Notes under the pieces: generated by a model
Database searches by the model: none
Told to the model about the DNA's origin: nothing
The model's input: the letters and a program-made list of their open reading frames with translations, nothing else
Part shown: piece after piece, positions 1-8,938 of the stretch
How positions within the stretch are numbered: position 1 is the stretch's first letter
How the letters are laid out: every line of letters begins with the position of its first letter
NCBI GenBank assembly: GCA_030587525.1
Contig: JAUQYW010000741.1
Location: forward strand, 1-14,654
Direction of reading: 5' to 3'
Source of the DNA: Candidatus Sigynarchaeota archaeon
Lineage (GTDB): Archaea > Asgardarchaeota > Lokiarchaeia > Sigynarchaeales > Sigynarchaeaceae
Length of the DNA: 14,654 nt
Translations under genes and position numbers: made by a program

Positions 1-366
1 ATCTCAGGATCAGCAGATGATAGACTTATCCTATGGGAAACCCAGACGGGCAAGCCGATACGAAAGTTCGAGGGCTCTCCAGGTGGACTAACCGCGTGTG
101 CAATATCACCAGATGGCGCGATGATCGCATCCGCATCACGGGACACCACGGTGAGGATATGGGGAACTCGACTTGGCAAGGAATTACAAACGCTGGTCGG
201 GCACTCGGATTGGGTACTTGATTGCGCCTTTTCTCCAGATGGGATAACAGTAGCCTCGGCATCGGCTGACACAACGGTGAAGATATGGGACGTGAGCTCG
301 ATTCGTAATTTCCGGGATGAATTTGATGATGGTACTCCATATTATGGGAAGGTAAAGGAACCATAG
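1..366 (+). CDS. WD40 repeat protein, C-terminal part (5' end outside window)
   Basis: An open frame enters from the left edge in frame 1 and ends at TAG 364-366, giving 121 visible residues. They contain the end of one WD40 blade and two further blades. The signs are repeated SPDG turns, D-T-T-V-[RK]-I-W strands (DTTVRIW, DTTVKIWD) and a GHSDWVLDCAFSPDG segment. WD40 blades build beta-propellers that act as protein-interaction platforms; nothing here shows an enzymatic activity. After the last W-D the protein has a charged tail of about 25 residues ending in KVKEP. The real start lies upstream, so the internal ATG at 121 should not be taken as the start. Role unknown. It may belong with the small winged-helix-like and LRR genes downstream, all on the plus strand, but the 208-base gap and a candidate promoter suggest separate transcription. 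Confidence 0.85.
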   Translation: MSGSADDRLILWETQTGKPIRKFEGSPGGLTACAISPDGAMIASASRDTTVRIWGTRLGKELQTLVGHSDWVLDCAFSPDGITVASASADTTVKIWDVSSIRNFRDEFDDGTPYYGKVKEP

Positions 367-533
367 CATCGAATTTCAAAGCCCACTGCTTTCACCTTTC
401 CTCGACACCTTTTTCAAGAAGATGCTCTTCGAGATCTTTTATCCGAGCTGAATTTCCAGTACTTTCCTTTCCCATAATCATCATCTTTGCATTTCAATGA
501 ATTCCGAGATTCTGGCATAGTGCAAGAAGCAAA

Positions 534-543
534 CTTATTTATG
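534..543 (+). promoter_or_regulatory. candidate TATA box of the small gene at 575
   Basis: The AT-rich string CTTATTTATG stands about 32-41 bases before the ATG at 575. A start site about 25 bases downstream of the box would leave a 5' leader of roughly 10 bases. The rest of the gap 367-574 shows only T-rich runs (for example around 406-412) and no gene that I can support. Confidence 0.35.
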
Positions 544-574
544 AGCACCAATCGAAGGATAGCACCGAGCGTCG

Positions 575-805
575 ATGAGCAGCAATGACATGGACTTGCT
601 CCGCAAGTTCCAGAAAATCATCAAGATGGCCAGCCGTGTCAAGAAAAACGACGTTGCCGAGGCGCTGGGTTTGCCAGACGAGGAACTATTCGTGAAGTTG
701 ATGGACTGGAGTGACCAATTCCCGTTCAAGATCGATGGCGACATGATCGTCGTCGATGACTCGGCCGGCTTCGTGAACGCACTTGATCGACAATTCGCAG
801 CTTAG
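575..805 (+). CDS. small winged-helix/PCI-like domain protein, 76 aa
   Basis: This is a complete short ORF that is almost entirely one small domain: a helical N-terminus (DLLRKFQKIIKMASRVKKND), an alpha-helical pair (VAEALGLPDEELFVKLMDW), and a beta-hairpin (FPFKIDGDMIVVDD) followed by a short helix. The pattern 'helix, ALGL..EEL helix, then KIDGD.IVV wing' is that of a winged-helix or PCI-like module. I recall similar modules ending larger archaeal proteins, including LRR and WD40 proteins of Asgard lineages, but I could not check this. No catalytic residues are visible. ATG 575 lies behind a TATA-like box; an in-frame ATG at 590 is an alternative start. It is followed after 51 bases by the LRR gene on the same strand, so the two may be co-transcribed. 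Function unknown; a regulatory or adaptor role is inference. Confidence 0.7.
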   Translation: MSSNDMDLLRKFQKIIKMASRVKKNDVAEALGLPDEELFVKLMDWSDQFPFKIDGDMIVVDDSAGFVNALDRQFAA

Positions 806-856
806 GATTCCCGCGAGCAAAGCAAGGATGGAAAATTAGATCCCGCGAGCACGGCG

Positions 857-1999
857 ATGGATGCTAGCCCGGTGATTCTCGATACCCCGCTCCGCGCGTT
901 GCACGAGCGGCAAGAGCGTGATCGGCAAGAAGCTTTGCTGCGCGCTGAGCAAGAATACGCCCGGTTATCCGAGCGGGCACGACAGCTCATCAACGATGGG
1001 AGCTGGCGGCAAGCCAAGGCCACCTTGCAAGCCATCACCGTGCTGTGCGAAAAACACGGCTGGGCCGACCGGCAGCAAGCTAACGCGGACGCCGTAGAAG
1101 GAGTCGGCCAGCACGAGATGCAGCAACAGCAAGAAGAGAAGGAACACCGTGAGCGGGTATGCCGGGAAGCGGAAGATCGTCAAAAGCAAGAGCCGCTCGT
1201 GACCCGGTATCAGCGCGTGGAGTTAACAAGGCACGAGACCGACGTGATGGCCGAGCTGGAACGTCTCGCCGGGACGGCCATTCCGCCTGTTAAAAAAGTC
1301 GAGTATAACTCGTTCGGGTTCGTCGCCAGCGGCGGACACGTCACGGGACTCGATCTTTACAATAAGAAATTAACTTCTCTCCCCGGCACGATAGGGAACC
1401 TTGCATCGCTGAAAGAGCTAAAACTCATATATAACCAGCTGTCATCTCTCCCCGACACGATTGGAAACTTGACAGCGCTGAAAGAGTTATATTTGTATAG
1501 CAACAAATTAACGTCACTCCCCGAGATTATCACGCGGATGACATGGCTCAAAGAAATATATCTTGAAGAGAGGAACTGGAACCTCGCCCAACTCTCTCTC
1601 AAAAAGAGAGAGGGGATAAACAGTCGAGGTTGCCAATATGAGGTATTGAAGAAAGTCTCGAAGAACTCCTACAAGCTGCTGAAGCTCCGCAAGCAAGACT
1701 TCATGAAGAAAACAGCCAAGGATCTAGAAAGAATTCGAAAAATCTTGGAGATCGAAGAGGGACGGTTCACTGTGCATCAGCCAACCGACAAGATGTTGCG
1801 AAATTTCATCGATGAACAGATCACCCTCATCAACGAAGTGAAAGAAGAGCAGATTACAAGTTCGAGCAGTTTCTTGTTGCCAAGAAAAATCCTATCTTGG
1901 TTGAAATTGAAGCTCGAAACAGGGCTCATCGATGCAACTGGCAACCGACGTTTTAATCCTATCTTGGTTGAAATTGAAGCCTGGCCGGCAATCAAGTGA
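857..1999 (+). CDS. coiled-coil and leucine-rich-repeat protein, 3' end running into CRISPR array 1
   Basis: The predicted 380-residue protein has three parts. Residues 10-140 are charged and rich in Q, E and R, as in a coiled coil. Residues 161-235 hold three to four LRRs of the 23-residue type, with the recurring LTSLPGTIGNLASLKEL pattern. Residues 240-335 are basic and helical. LRRs bind proteins; no GTPase, kinase or signal peptide is visible. From residue 343 on the frame reads through the degenerate terminal repeat of array 1, one spacer, the next repeat and part of a further spacer, and stops at 1999. The repeats show up as ILSWLKLK and NPILVEIE. So the natural C-terminus is either lost or not where this stop lies, and the gene may be truncated by the array. 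No clear Shine-Dalgarno precedes ATG 857. Function unknown; possible relation to the WD40 and small genes upstream. Confidence 0.7.
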   Translation: MDASPVILDTPLRALHERQERDRQEALLRAEQEYARLSERARQLINDGSWRQAKATLQAITVLCEKHGWADRQQANADAVEGVGQHEMQQQQEEKEHRERVCREAEDRQKQEPLVTRYQRVELTRHETDVMAELERLAGTAIPPVKKVEYNSFGFVASGGHVTGLDLYNKKLTSLPGTIGNLASLKELKLIYNQLSSLPDTIGNLTALKELYLYSNKLTSLPEIITRMTWLKEIYLEERNWNLAQLSLKKREGINSRGCQYEVLKKVSKNSYKLLKLRKQDFMKKTAKDLERIRKILEIEEGRFTVHQPTDKMLRNFIDEQITLINEVKEEQITSSSSFLLPRKILSWLKLKLETGLIDATGNRRFNPILVEIEAWPAIK

Positions 2000-2916
2000 A
2001 GTTCCTGGAGATCGAGTTTTAATCCTATCTTGGTTGAAATTGAAGCAACGTGAGGCTCAAGAACGATAACAAGAACTGCCTGTTTTAATCCTATCTTGGT
2101 TGAAATTGAAGGTGATTCAGTCATCCTCCTTGATTAACGGTTCTTCCTTCGTTTTAATCCTATCTTGGTTGAAATTGAAGTCTGGGACGCCTTCTCGGCA
2201 TTCTGCACGTATCATTAGTTTTAATCCTATCTTGGTTGAAATTGAAGGAGATCAGGGACAACAAGTCCCGCGCGGCGATCCTATGTTTTAATCCTATCTT
2301 GGTTGAAATTGAAGCCGATGTAATAATCACCCAGCTCCGCACGAAATACCCGTTTTAATCCTATCTTGGTTGAAATTGAAGATGGAAAGCAAACAAGACT
2401 TAGATGCCCTTTTGAAGGAGTTTTAATCCTATCTTGGTTGAAATTGAAGGGATTGGTTGGGTGTTTCATCCCCACGTGCATTTGGTGTTTTAATCCTATC
2501 TTGGTTGAAATTGAAGCTACACGAGGTCATCGATACAATCTATTCCTATTATGAGTTTTAATCCTATCTTGGTTGAAATTGAAGATATCAACGGGGCAAC
2601 GAAAATCGTGGAATATCGCCTGTTTTAATCCTATCTTGGTTGAAATTGAAGAAAGATCCGTGCAATGCACCATCGTTCGCTGGCAAGTTTTAATCCTATC
2701 TTGGTTGAAATTGAAGTGTGAACAGAATGCCTCTATGGGCACTCCCGTTATGGTTTTAATCCTATCTTGGTTGAAATTGAAGCACAACCGTCGGAAGTCG
2801 TGGGGGGTTATCTTGTACCCGTTTTAATCCTATCTTGGTTGAAATTGAAGGGTCACGTTCGCGCCATCGCTGCTCGTCACGTTCACGTTTTAATCCTATC
2901 TTGGTTGAAATTGAAG
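1883..2916 (-). CRISPR. CRISPR array 1: 16 repeats, 15 spacers
   Basis: The 30-base repeat, read on the minus strand, begins CTTCAATTTCAACC, continues AAGATA and ends GGATTAAAAC. Repeats lie at 1883, 1950, 2016, 2082, 2151, 2218, 2285, 2352, 2420, 2487, 2555, 2622, 2687, 2753, 2821 and 2887 (plus-strand left ends, each 30 bases). Fifteen copies are identical. The one at 1883-1912 differs in five bases at its left edge, as is usual for the leader-distal repeat. Spacers are 35-39 bases and all different. The minus orientation rests on the leader at 2917-3048, which is homologous to the one before array 2, and on the degenerate repeat at the opposite end. The crRNA 5' handle would then be ATTAAAAC. 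The array follows cas3' on the same strand, so it may also be reached by effector-operon read-through. Confidence 0.97.
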
Positions 2917-3048
2917 GGGGGTCATCTCTCTATTCTATCACGTTGTTGGCTTGTTTCCCGGGCTCGGTGCGGGAAACCCTCGCTAAGCCACGCTATTTTT
3001 AACTCCGTCTATCACCCGTTTTCATGTCTTTTGTGCATGATGTGATTT
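2917..3048 (-). promoter_or_regulatory. leader of CRISPR array 1
   Basis: This stretch lies between the cas3' stop and the first repeat. Read on the minus strand, its 100 bases next to the array (2917-3016) align without gaps to 14024-14123 before array 2, with about 14 differences by my count. Homologous flanks on the same side of two arrays mark the leader end, where transcription starts and new spacers enter. A conserved TATA-like string GGAGTTAAAAATA lies at about 2994-3006 (minus strand). The centre holds a two-tier inverted repeat (see 2946-2991). Confidence 0.85.
2946..2991. repeat. two-tier inverted repeat in leader 1
   Basis: The outer arms are TTGGCTT (2946-2952) and AAGCCAC (2985-2991), pairing over six bases. 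The inner arms are GTTTCCCG (2953-2960) and CGGGAAAC (2970-2977), a perfect 8-base match around a 9-base loop. Seven unpaired bases (2978-2984) separate the tiers on one side. The same arrangement occurs in leader 2. Confidence 0.85.
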
Positions 3049-5487
3049 TTAACGAGATCGCAAGAAAAAATCGCGCTCCTTGAGCACCCCCTCCAAAAGA
3101 AACGCGTGCAAGTCTATCCCGATGATTCCGATGAACGGTTTAATGGTCGTGCCGTACTTCGTCTTCGCAGGAACATCGATGATGAAAGGTGCCGTCTTGT
3201 CGAGCATCGGGAGCCTTAATTTTGCTTCTATCGCGAATGCAAACGTGGATGCAGAATATCTGTCCGTCCGTGGTTGTATAGCAAAAAAAATGGCATGTAT
3301 CTCTTCCTTGAGCAATGGATTGACGCATTGGTTGATGACTGCTTGAACGCTAGCATCGTCCGAAACAAGCCGGATTCCAGACCATCCCTTGATGATGGCG
3401 GGGTATTGCAAGCCATGTAGCACGACCGTGTCCTCAGCTTCCGCATCAGGCGTCGGCTTCGATACTTGATACTCGGTTGTCAGGTTTCCGTTCGGTTTTA
3501 TAACGTCCTTGTAAAAAGGGAGGCTTGGCGCCGTGTAATACACGTTCCGGCCTTTCTCGCCGGGCGGCGTGTACCCCGTAATGGCGATGACAGGGATTCG
3601 GTTATCGAAATGGCGCCAATTTTCCTTGACTATGTTATGCCACGGATCGCTGTTCCGGATCCTCGTTTTCTCGATGATGCAGCTTCGCGCTGGATCCACG
3701 ATACCATAGCGCAATATAGTCTCGACGTTGTAGATTTTACACGCGTGATTGGTAATATCATACACGATGACATCGAGCAGCGATGAAGGACGGAATTGCA
3801 TAAAGATCCAGTCGAGAAATCGTCTTTCATCACCACTAGCTGCTTGGGACCGGATCGCTGCTCTTTGCCGGGCGATATCATCGATATCCCGCTTGTAGAG
3901 CGTGGGAAATATCTGCCGTGCCGCATCCGCGATCTGGCCCTTCCATGCTTGCGAGATCATGTTCGGGGCATACCCGTCGACCAAGAGGCCACCAGAGAGG
4001 TCATCGAGCACGTTCAAGAACTCGATGGGGGCATAATTGCGCCGGAACTCCTCGTGCTTCGAATACCACCGGTAGATTGGCGTGCCTTGATTGCCGCGGT
4101 ACAAGAACTCATGTAGCGACTCTCTCGCTACGGGGGAAGCGCCGAAGTTTTCAGAGAGTCCAATCGCCACGCTGCTCGGTAACAGCATGTAACAAGTGCA
4201 ATCACGGGTGCGGGCTCCCCGCAACCTCCCGAACCGCTGTTCAAACAGTTGCGGCGTCGGCGCCGCCATCACGAGGACGTCAGCATCGAAGTCAATGCCG
4301 AGATCGATGGTACGGTTTCCAACGACGACACTTTTTTGCCGAGCCTTGAAACGGTCATCGTCAGTCACAGAACCGAGCCCGTGGATTTCCCCGATGATAT
4401 CATCCTTGAATCCGCATTGATCTTTCAATAATCTCGCAACATCCATACAGTCCTTCACGGAGTCCCCGATGAACACGACCCGGAGGCCCTTGGCCACGTG
4501 TTCCTTGATTTTCTTAATATTATCCTCGGTGAAGAAGGAAGTCAAGTGCACCATGCCCCGAAAATCCCTTATGCCGATGGGTTCCACCAGCACGTCTGGC
4601 AATATCTGCCGCGTGTCATCTGCCCGCTGGACAGGTTGCTCGCGGAAATCATCGTAGATCTTGATGCCGATAGACCGGAGCCGGGTTATCATGTCGTCAT
4701 CGGGAGTGGCGCTCGCCAGGATCACGCAAGCATTTCCGCGCCGCTGGAATGCAAGGTGGCACAGCATGATTATCATCCACTCGATCTCGCACTTCTGCTT
4801 CACGTCATAGGAATCAAATTCATCGAAAAAATAGATATCCGGAAAGCGCACGGCAATCGCAGCCTTCACGGTATCCGCGGTCACCGAACGCGTGCGCTGG
4901 TAATAGCTGGCATACCGCCCGTCGCGGGATAAGGCATAACTCATCGAGTAATAGAAGGAATCGATGGTCGTGAAGATAGCTTTGGACTCGCTGTATATAT
5001 CAACGATAGCGTCTGCTTTTTTGTATTTTTCCCGTGCATCTGGACCGATATCACTTTGCTTTCTCTCCAGGAATCGCTGCGTCTCGTCTTCGTTGATCTT
5101 CATGGCCGTGTCAGTCACGAAAGGTATGGCATCCGCAAGTTCCCCCTCGATGCGATACTCCATGAACTTTCCATATTGTTCCCGGACAAGCTCCTTGGTG
5201 GGATACATGAAGACCGACCTGAATCCATGGAGCAGTGTCCCGCTGTAACCAGCGAGGGATTTTCCCGAACCGGTCGGGTTCCTCAAGATGATGACGCCGT
5301 TTTCATGACCGGGATCGGTCACGATCTCGTGTATCTTGCGTGCCACGTCGATCTGGTATTGAAACGGGCTGATTCGTGAAGGGGGATTCCCGCGGTTCAA
5401 TCGATTGAAGTTCTCTACGAGGGAACGGTCCTCTGGTTTACAAGTCTCTTTCGTCACGAGCTTGTAATTGATGGCATCAACCTTCAT
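3049..5487 (-). CDS. cas3: type I-D Cas3' helicase
   Basis: A superfamily 2 helicase of about 812 residues that unwinds target DNA recruited by the crRNA-guided complex. The motifs appear in order: a Q-motif-like ISPFQYQ, Walker A NPTGSGKS (about 73-80 counting from the upstream GTG), Walker B DEFD (about 225), SAT (about 262), a motif V region around GNRTIDLGIDF (about 393) and motif VI QRFGRLR (about 420). There is no HD nuclease domain, as expected for type I-D, where the HD sits on Cas10d. The C-terminal ~370 residues carry no motif I can name. I prefer ATG 5487 because GTGA just upstream looks like a Shine-Dalgarno; GTG 5496 is the alternative. The gene follows cas10d by 24 bases and is last in the effector operon, directly before leader 1. 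Confidence 0.93.
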   Translation of the reverse strand: MKVDAINYKLVTKETCKPEDRSLVENFNRLNRGNPPSRISPFQYQIDVARKIHEIVTDPGHENGVIILRNPTGSGKSLAGYSGTLLHGFRSVFMYPTKELVREQYGKFMEYRIEGELADAIPFVTDTAMKINEDETQRFLERKQSDIGPDAREKYKKADAIVDIYSESKAIFTTIDSFYYSMSYALSRDGRYASYYQRTRSVTADTVKAAIAVRFPDIYFFDEFDSYDVKQKCEIEWMIIMLCHLAFQRRGNACVILASATPDDDMITRLRSIGIKIYDDFREQPVQRADDTRQILPDVLVEPIGIRDFRGMVHLTSFFTEDNIKKIKEHVAKGLRVVFIGDSVKDCMDVARLLKDQCGFKDDIIGEIHGLGSVTDDDRFKARQKSVVVGNRTIDLGIDFDADVLVMAAPTPQLFEQRFGRLRGARTRDCTCYMLLPSSVAIGLSENFGASPVARESLHEFLYRGNQGTPIYRWYSKHEEFRRNYAPIEFLNVLDDLSGGLLVDGYAPNMISQAWKGQIADAARQIFPTLYKRDIDDIARQRAAIRSQAASGDERRFLDWIFMQFRPSSLLDVIVYDITNHACKIYNVETILRYGIVDPARSCIIEKTRIRNSDPWHNIVKENWRHFDNRIPVIAITGYTPPGEKGRNVYYTAPSLPFYKDVIKPNGNLTTEYQVSKPTPDAEAEDTVVLHGLQYPAIIKGWSGIRLVSDDASVQAVINQCVNPLLKEEIHAIFFAIQPRTDRYSASTFAFAIEAKLRLPMLDKTAPFIIDVPAKTKYGTTIKPFIGIIGIDLHAFLLEGVLKERDFFLRSR

Positions 5488-5511
5488 TTTTTTCACGAAA
5501 AAAAGGAAAGA

Positions 5512-8139
5512 TCATCGCGTTATTTCTAGCAATTTATCGATTACCTTGAATAGCTGGTAAAACTCCGACATTCTCTTGGCTTCGGATTTTTCCAGGTATC
5601 TCCAGCACCAGTCGATCATCTTCAAAGGGGACCGAATGAATTGATCGATGACCGTAGGGATCGTGTTGTCTTTCGCAGCATCAGGCCGGATAGCCTTAAA
5701 ATTGATGTAGATCACGAAGATCATCAAGAGGAGCTTGGCAATCAATTCGCCTGCTCCGAGCCCGATCTCGCTTCCTACCAGCCGGTTCACCAGCGGTGGC
5801 GGGGCATCCATCGTGACGATCGAATTCGACGTAACAAGCGGGATGTTTCCGTAATCTTGGGTGACCGACACGCGGGCACCGGTTACTAGCGAAACGAGCG
5901 CCGCGATGGCACTCGCGATCAACCACATGCTCGTGGGATTGGTATCCTTCTCTATGAACTTGAAGGGCACGACGAATCCGTTGAGTTGCATGTACCTGGA
6001 CCCAATGATATCTTGCCGTTCGGCTTCGATGTTCACCCCGCCGATTTCGCCAAACTCGTCGACGAGCCGGTTCATCGCGCACGATCGCTCCACGGCTCCT
6101 GCGATAAGCTCATGCATCGAATCCATCTTTCCCTCGCTGGACGCGACATAAACGAGGTCCGTGACGATACGGTTGATCACAAACGTGTACAATTTGAGCT
6201 CATTCTCTATCGCCATCCGAACTTCTTCATCCGCCAATGTCATGATTTTTTTATAGCTATCCCTGCTGAGCGTGAACAACCCCGAAATGTAAGGGATGAT
6301 CCACTGCTCGTGATCCCTGGTGAATACGTGATTAGGCGTCACCGTGATGTAAAAGGTTTGATCCGCGTCGCCGTCGCTTATCCAAGGGTATTTCTTGTTC
6401 CGGATCGTGATCTTGACCCAGCATCGCAAGCATATTTTTTTTACTTGGCTCGCGCTTATCGATTTCCCACTTGGAACCCGGTCTGAATGGATCTGTAATC
6501 CCATGCGCACGAGATTGGGGTTGACAGGTTCGAGATCGGACGTGGCACTGCACAAGAAACATTTCGCATCGAATTTTCCCGGGGCTTTTTCAAGCGCATT
6601 AGTATACGCTGATAGCCCGAAATCAGCATCTTCCCGTGGAAGCGGCAATCTATTAAAGCCGATTTCTGAACGGATGATGGGTAAAAGTTTTAAGGCCAAT
6701 GAGTCGAATTCTCTTCCCTCGAACAACACTTCATTCGATGCGGCGAGTATTCTACACGTCATGTTGAAAAGAGCATCGAGAAAATCGTTCATCGCCATTC
6801 CTGGCGCGTAGATTGCATCGCGAACTGCTTTCGCCAGTGGTATTAGATGCCCGGGCGTCGAGGACGGGTTCCGGCTCTGGCTTGCATCGAGGATCTGGAA
6901 CTTTTGCATGTCGCTCGACAAGTCTCGCCCCGTAAAAAGCATTGAAATGGCGCGGTCTTTCTCGGCATATGACATCCTTTCATAGTTCGATATGAACCCA
7001 AAATCGACATACATGTCTTCAACGGCAGATATGTACAAGAATACGGCATGTGCGAACATGTCATACTTGATCGCGGCATATTGAGCCCCCCACGCTGCTT
7101 CTGCCTTTTGCCGCTCATCAAATTTCGCTGAAATCCTGCCGAATATCTTCTCAAGATTCGTTCTCTTAAAGACCTTGGTGAGCAAGGTCAAGGTTTTCCT
7201 CGGGTGTGCTTTTTCCCAGTAATTCTTGGTCTTGATCTTGGCCATGTTCAGTTGGATAGCGAACTGTACAGTATCGTCCGACAAGTACGTGTCGAGATTA
7301 GAAGCGATAGCGCTGTAAACTTGCTCGGCATCAATTTCCACCGCTTCACTTGATAAATAAATAGTTCCGTCAGGGAAAAACAACACCGGAAGCCACTTCC
7401 GATTCTTCAGCTCGGCTTCGGTGATCTGGTGCAATGTTGAAATAAAGTCGCCGTCGAACGCCCCTGTTTCGTGGTAGGAAAGGTGCCAAGACAAGCTCTT
7501 GCATGACGAGACCTTCGCTTTCATCGTTTTTAACGTGTCTTCGATGGAACTAATGGCATCCTCGACACCCTTTGCCGAGGCTATCCGGTCCCCGAGCAGC
7601 AAGAGGTGATACGTGATGTCACGATCGTATAATACTGTTGCCGGGTTAGCGTACATCTGCTCCGTCACGTTGTTTTTCACGGGATGGTGGTGATCGATGG
7701 TTGGTGCAATCTTTGCCTCGATCGTGGACCGTGGTAAACTCTCGGGGTCATAATGGAAATCCCTGAGGAGTTTTTCGTAATCATCTAGGCTGATCACGTG
7801 TCCATACGTCGCGTGAGTGGCGGGGTCCCGTTCTAGCTTGTGCATGTCGTGGACGGTCAGCTCCGCATACAAGATCGCCTCGTCTTTTTCAGTTATTATC
7901 TTGTTTTCCCGGAGACGAAGCACGTCTATCATGCGATGTGCTGCAGACACGGCATTGAACACGTGCGTGAGCATGGATTGGTCGATTGCACTCGAATCGT
8001 CCGTCTTGATCAAGCTTCCTTTCTCATCATAGAAGATGCGGGATTTTGCCGGAACCGCGGCATATCTTATCTTGATGAGGGGAAAGACGTGATTCATCCA
8101 CCAATCAAAAGGTGTTTGTTTCGGTCGTTCTTCTGTCAC
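5512..8139 (-). CDS. cas10d: type I-D large subunit Cas10d (Csc3) with HD nuclease domain
   Basis: The large subunit of the I-D surveillance complex, 875 residues; in this subtype it also carries the nuclease that works with Cas3'. The N-terminal HD domain shows H59, the HD pair H97-D98 (in LTVHDMHKL), DHHHP at 149-153 and D184 in LLGDRIAS. LPVLFFPDGTIYLS (250-263) is a typical Csc3 segment. A zinc-binding site is formed by C527-x2-C530 and C570-x2-C573. A palm-like segment (about 735-771, with LVTGARVSV) lacks the GGDD of type III Cas10. The protein stops at about the point where, from memory, other Cas10d proteins continue into the helical Cas11d part, so it seems short at the C-terminus. 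GTG 8139 overlaps the csc1 stop (GTGA) and has AAGGAG ten bases upstream. Confidence 0.93.
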   Translation of the reverse strand: MTEERPKQTPFDWWMNHVFPLIKIRYAAVPAKSRIFYDEKGSLIKTDDSSAIDQSMLTHVFNAVSAAHRMIDVLRLRENKIITEKDEAILYAELTVHDMHKLERDPATHATYGHVISLDDYEKLLRDFHYDPESLPRSTIEAKIAPTIDHHHPVKNNVTEQMYANPATVLYDRDITYHLLLLGDRIASAKGVEDAISSIEDTLKTMKAKVSSCKSLSWHLSYHETGAFDGDFISTLHQITEAELKNRKWLPVLFFPDGTIYLSSEAVEIDAEQVYSAIASNLDTYLSDDTVQFAIQLNMAKIKTKNYWEKAHPRKTLTLLTKVFKRTNLEKIFGRISAKFDERQKAEAAWGAQYAAIKYDMFAHAVFLYISAVEDMYVDFGFISNYERMSYAEKDRAISMLFTGRDLSSDMQKFQILDASQSRNPSSTPGHLIPLAKAVRDAIYAPGMAMNDFLDALFNMTCRILAASNEVLFEGREFDSLALKLLPIIRSEIGFNRLPLPREDADFGLSAYTNALEKAPGKFDAKCFLCSATSDLEPVNPNLVRMGLQIHSDRVPSGKSISASQVKKICLRCWVKITIRNKKYPWISDGDADQTFYITVTPNHVFTRDHEQWIIPYISGLFTLSRDSYKKIMTLADEEVRMAIENELKLYTFVINRIVTDLVYVASSEGKMDSMHELIAGAVERSCAMNRLVDEFGEIGGVNIEAERQDIIGSRYMQLNGFVVPFKFIEKDTNPTSMWLIASAIAALVSLVTGARVSVTQDYGNIPLVTSNSIVTMDAPPPLVNRLVGSEIGLGAGELIAKLLLMIFVIYINFKAIRPDAAKDNTIPTVIDQFIRSPLKMIDWCWRYLEKSEAKRMSEFYQLFKVIDKLLEITR

Positions 8140-8897
8140 GTGGCTGCAACTCCTTGGAAATGATATGATAGCGGTAACATAAGCTTCTGATCGGAGAGAT
8201 TAATCATTTGGATACTTGTCTTGAACCGCACGCTATAAATCAGGTCGTTTGGATTCATTCGCGTGATGGATGCAATGTAATCTTGTCCTATCTTCAATCC
8301 ACGAGGTAAATCGACCGGATTGAGAAGCCAATCGCAATAGCCAGAGCTATTCTTTAACGAGAATGGGACCTCGATCAGCGTCACGGTCGCCTTGCTCGCC
8401 AATTTTCCGAGCCTGATCACCTGCGGTATCCCCGAGATCAAGGTTCCAAAGGGCAAGGATGAAGTGACAAACGTTGCAAACGTGGTTTCAGGATCGATGA
8501 CCTTGATATCCGAGAATTGTAGCAAGTTTTTAGATGTTGGCTTGTTGAATGTCCGGTAATCGTCATCTTGCCATCCAATCTTGAAGATGGTCGTGGCCGC
8601 GCTCTGCTTTACCACCCTTTGATGGCCCTCGCTCTTTTCCGGTGCATCATCACGGATCGGTAGCGCGGGATACACGTAAATGGGGGATTTTGCTTTCTGG
8701 AAGTCCTCCAGATATGTCGGAACGAATGAATGGATCCTGATACTAGGTGCGATCACGTTCTTGAGTGCATATTGCAATCCGATGTTGTGGAGCAACGGCA
8801 ATGTCTCCTTCATGCGATTCTCCTCGCGGGAATTAAAGTAGATATAGTCGTCGCATCTTATTTTTGCCAATGCAACGGTCTTGATGTCGAATTTCAT
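8136..8897 (-). CDS. csc1: type I-D Cas5-like subunit Csc1
   Basis: The Cas5-family RAMP protein expected to hold the 5' handle of the crRNA and touch the PAM-proximal side of the complex (family knowledge). From ATG 8897 it has 253 residues. The N-terminus follows the Csc1 pattern: a first strand (FDIKTVALAK), then YIYFNSREENRMKETLPLLHN. Later come an IRLGKLASKATVTLIEV strand, as in the family's IRLGK region, and a C-terminal hydrophobic part. The frame is open back to GTG 8942, which overlaps the csc2 stop. ATG 8897 fits better because GGAG lies nine bases upstream and the family-like sequence starts there. The stop overlaps the start of cas10d. Confidence 0.88.
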   Translation of the reverse strand: MKFDIKTVALAKIRCDDYIYFNSREENRMKETLPLLHNIGLQYALKNVIAPSIRIHSFVPTYLEDFQKAKSPIYVYPALPIRDDAPEKSEGHQRVVKQSAATTIFKIGWQDDDYRTFNKPTSKNLLQFSDIKVIDPETTFATFVTSSLPFGTLISGIPQVIRLGKLASKATVTLIEVPFSLKNSSGYCDWLLNPVDLPRGLKIGQDYIASITRMNPNDLIYSVRFKTSIQMINLSDQKLMLPLSYHFQGVAAT

Positions 8898-8938
8898 GGT
8901 CATCATCTCCATCCAGCGCGTGAAAATGGAAAGGAAAT

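Noticed and set aside
367..574. A hidden gene or RNA in the gap after the WD40 gene
   Set aside because: Only short frames and T-rich runs; no tRNA-like or strongly paired structure noticed.
1777..3045. Several ORFs of 60-115 codons on both strands across array 1
   Set aside because: They are made of translated repeats (SISTKIGLK, ILSWLKLK, FNFNQDRIKT and the like) joined by spacers, with no conserved protein content.
3918..4349. A plus-strand ORF of 143 codons antisense to cas3'
   Set aside because: Low-complexity Arg/His/Cys-rich product typical of a shadow frame; cas3' on the other strand is clearly coding.
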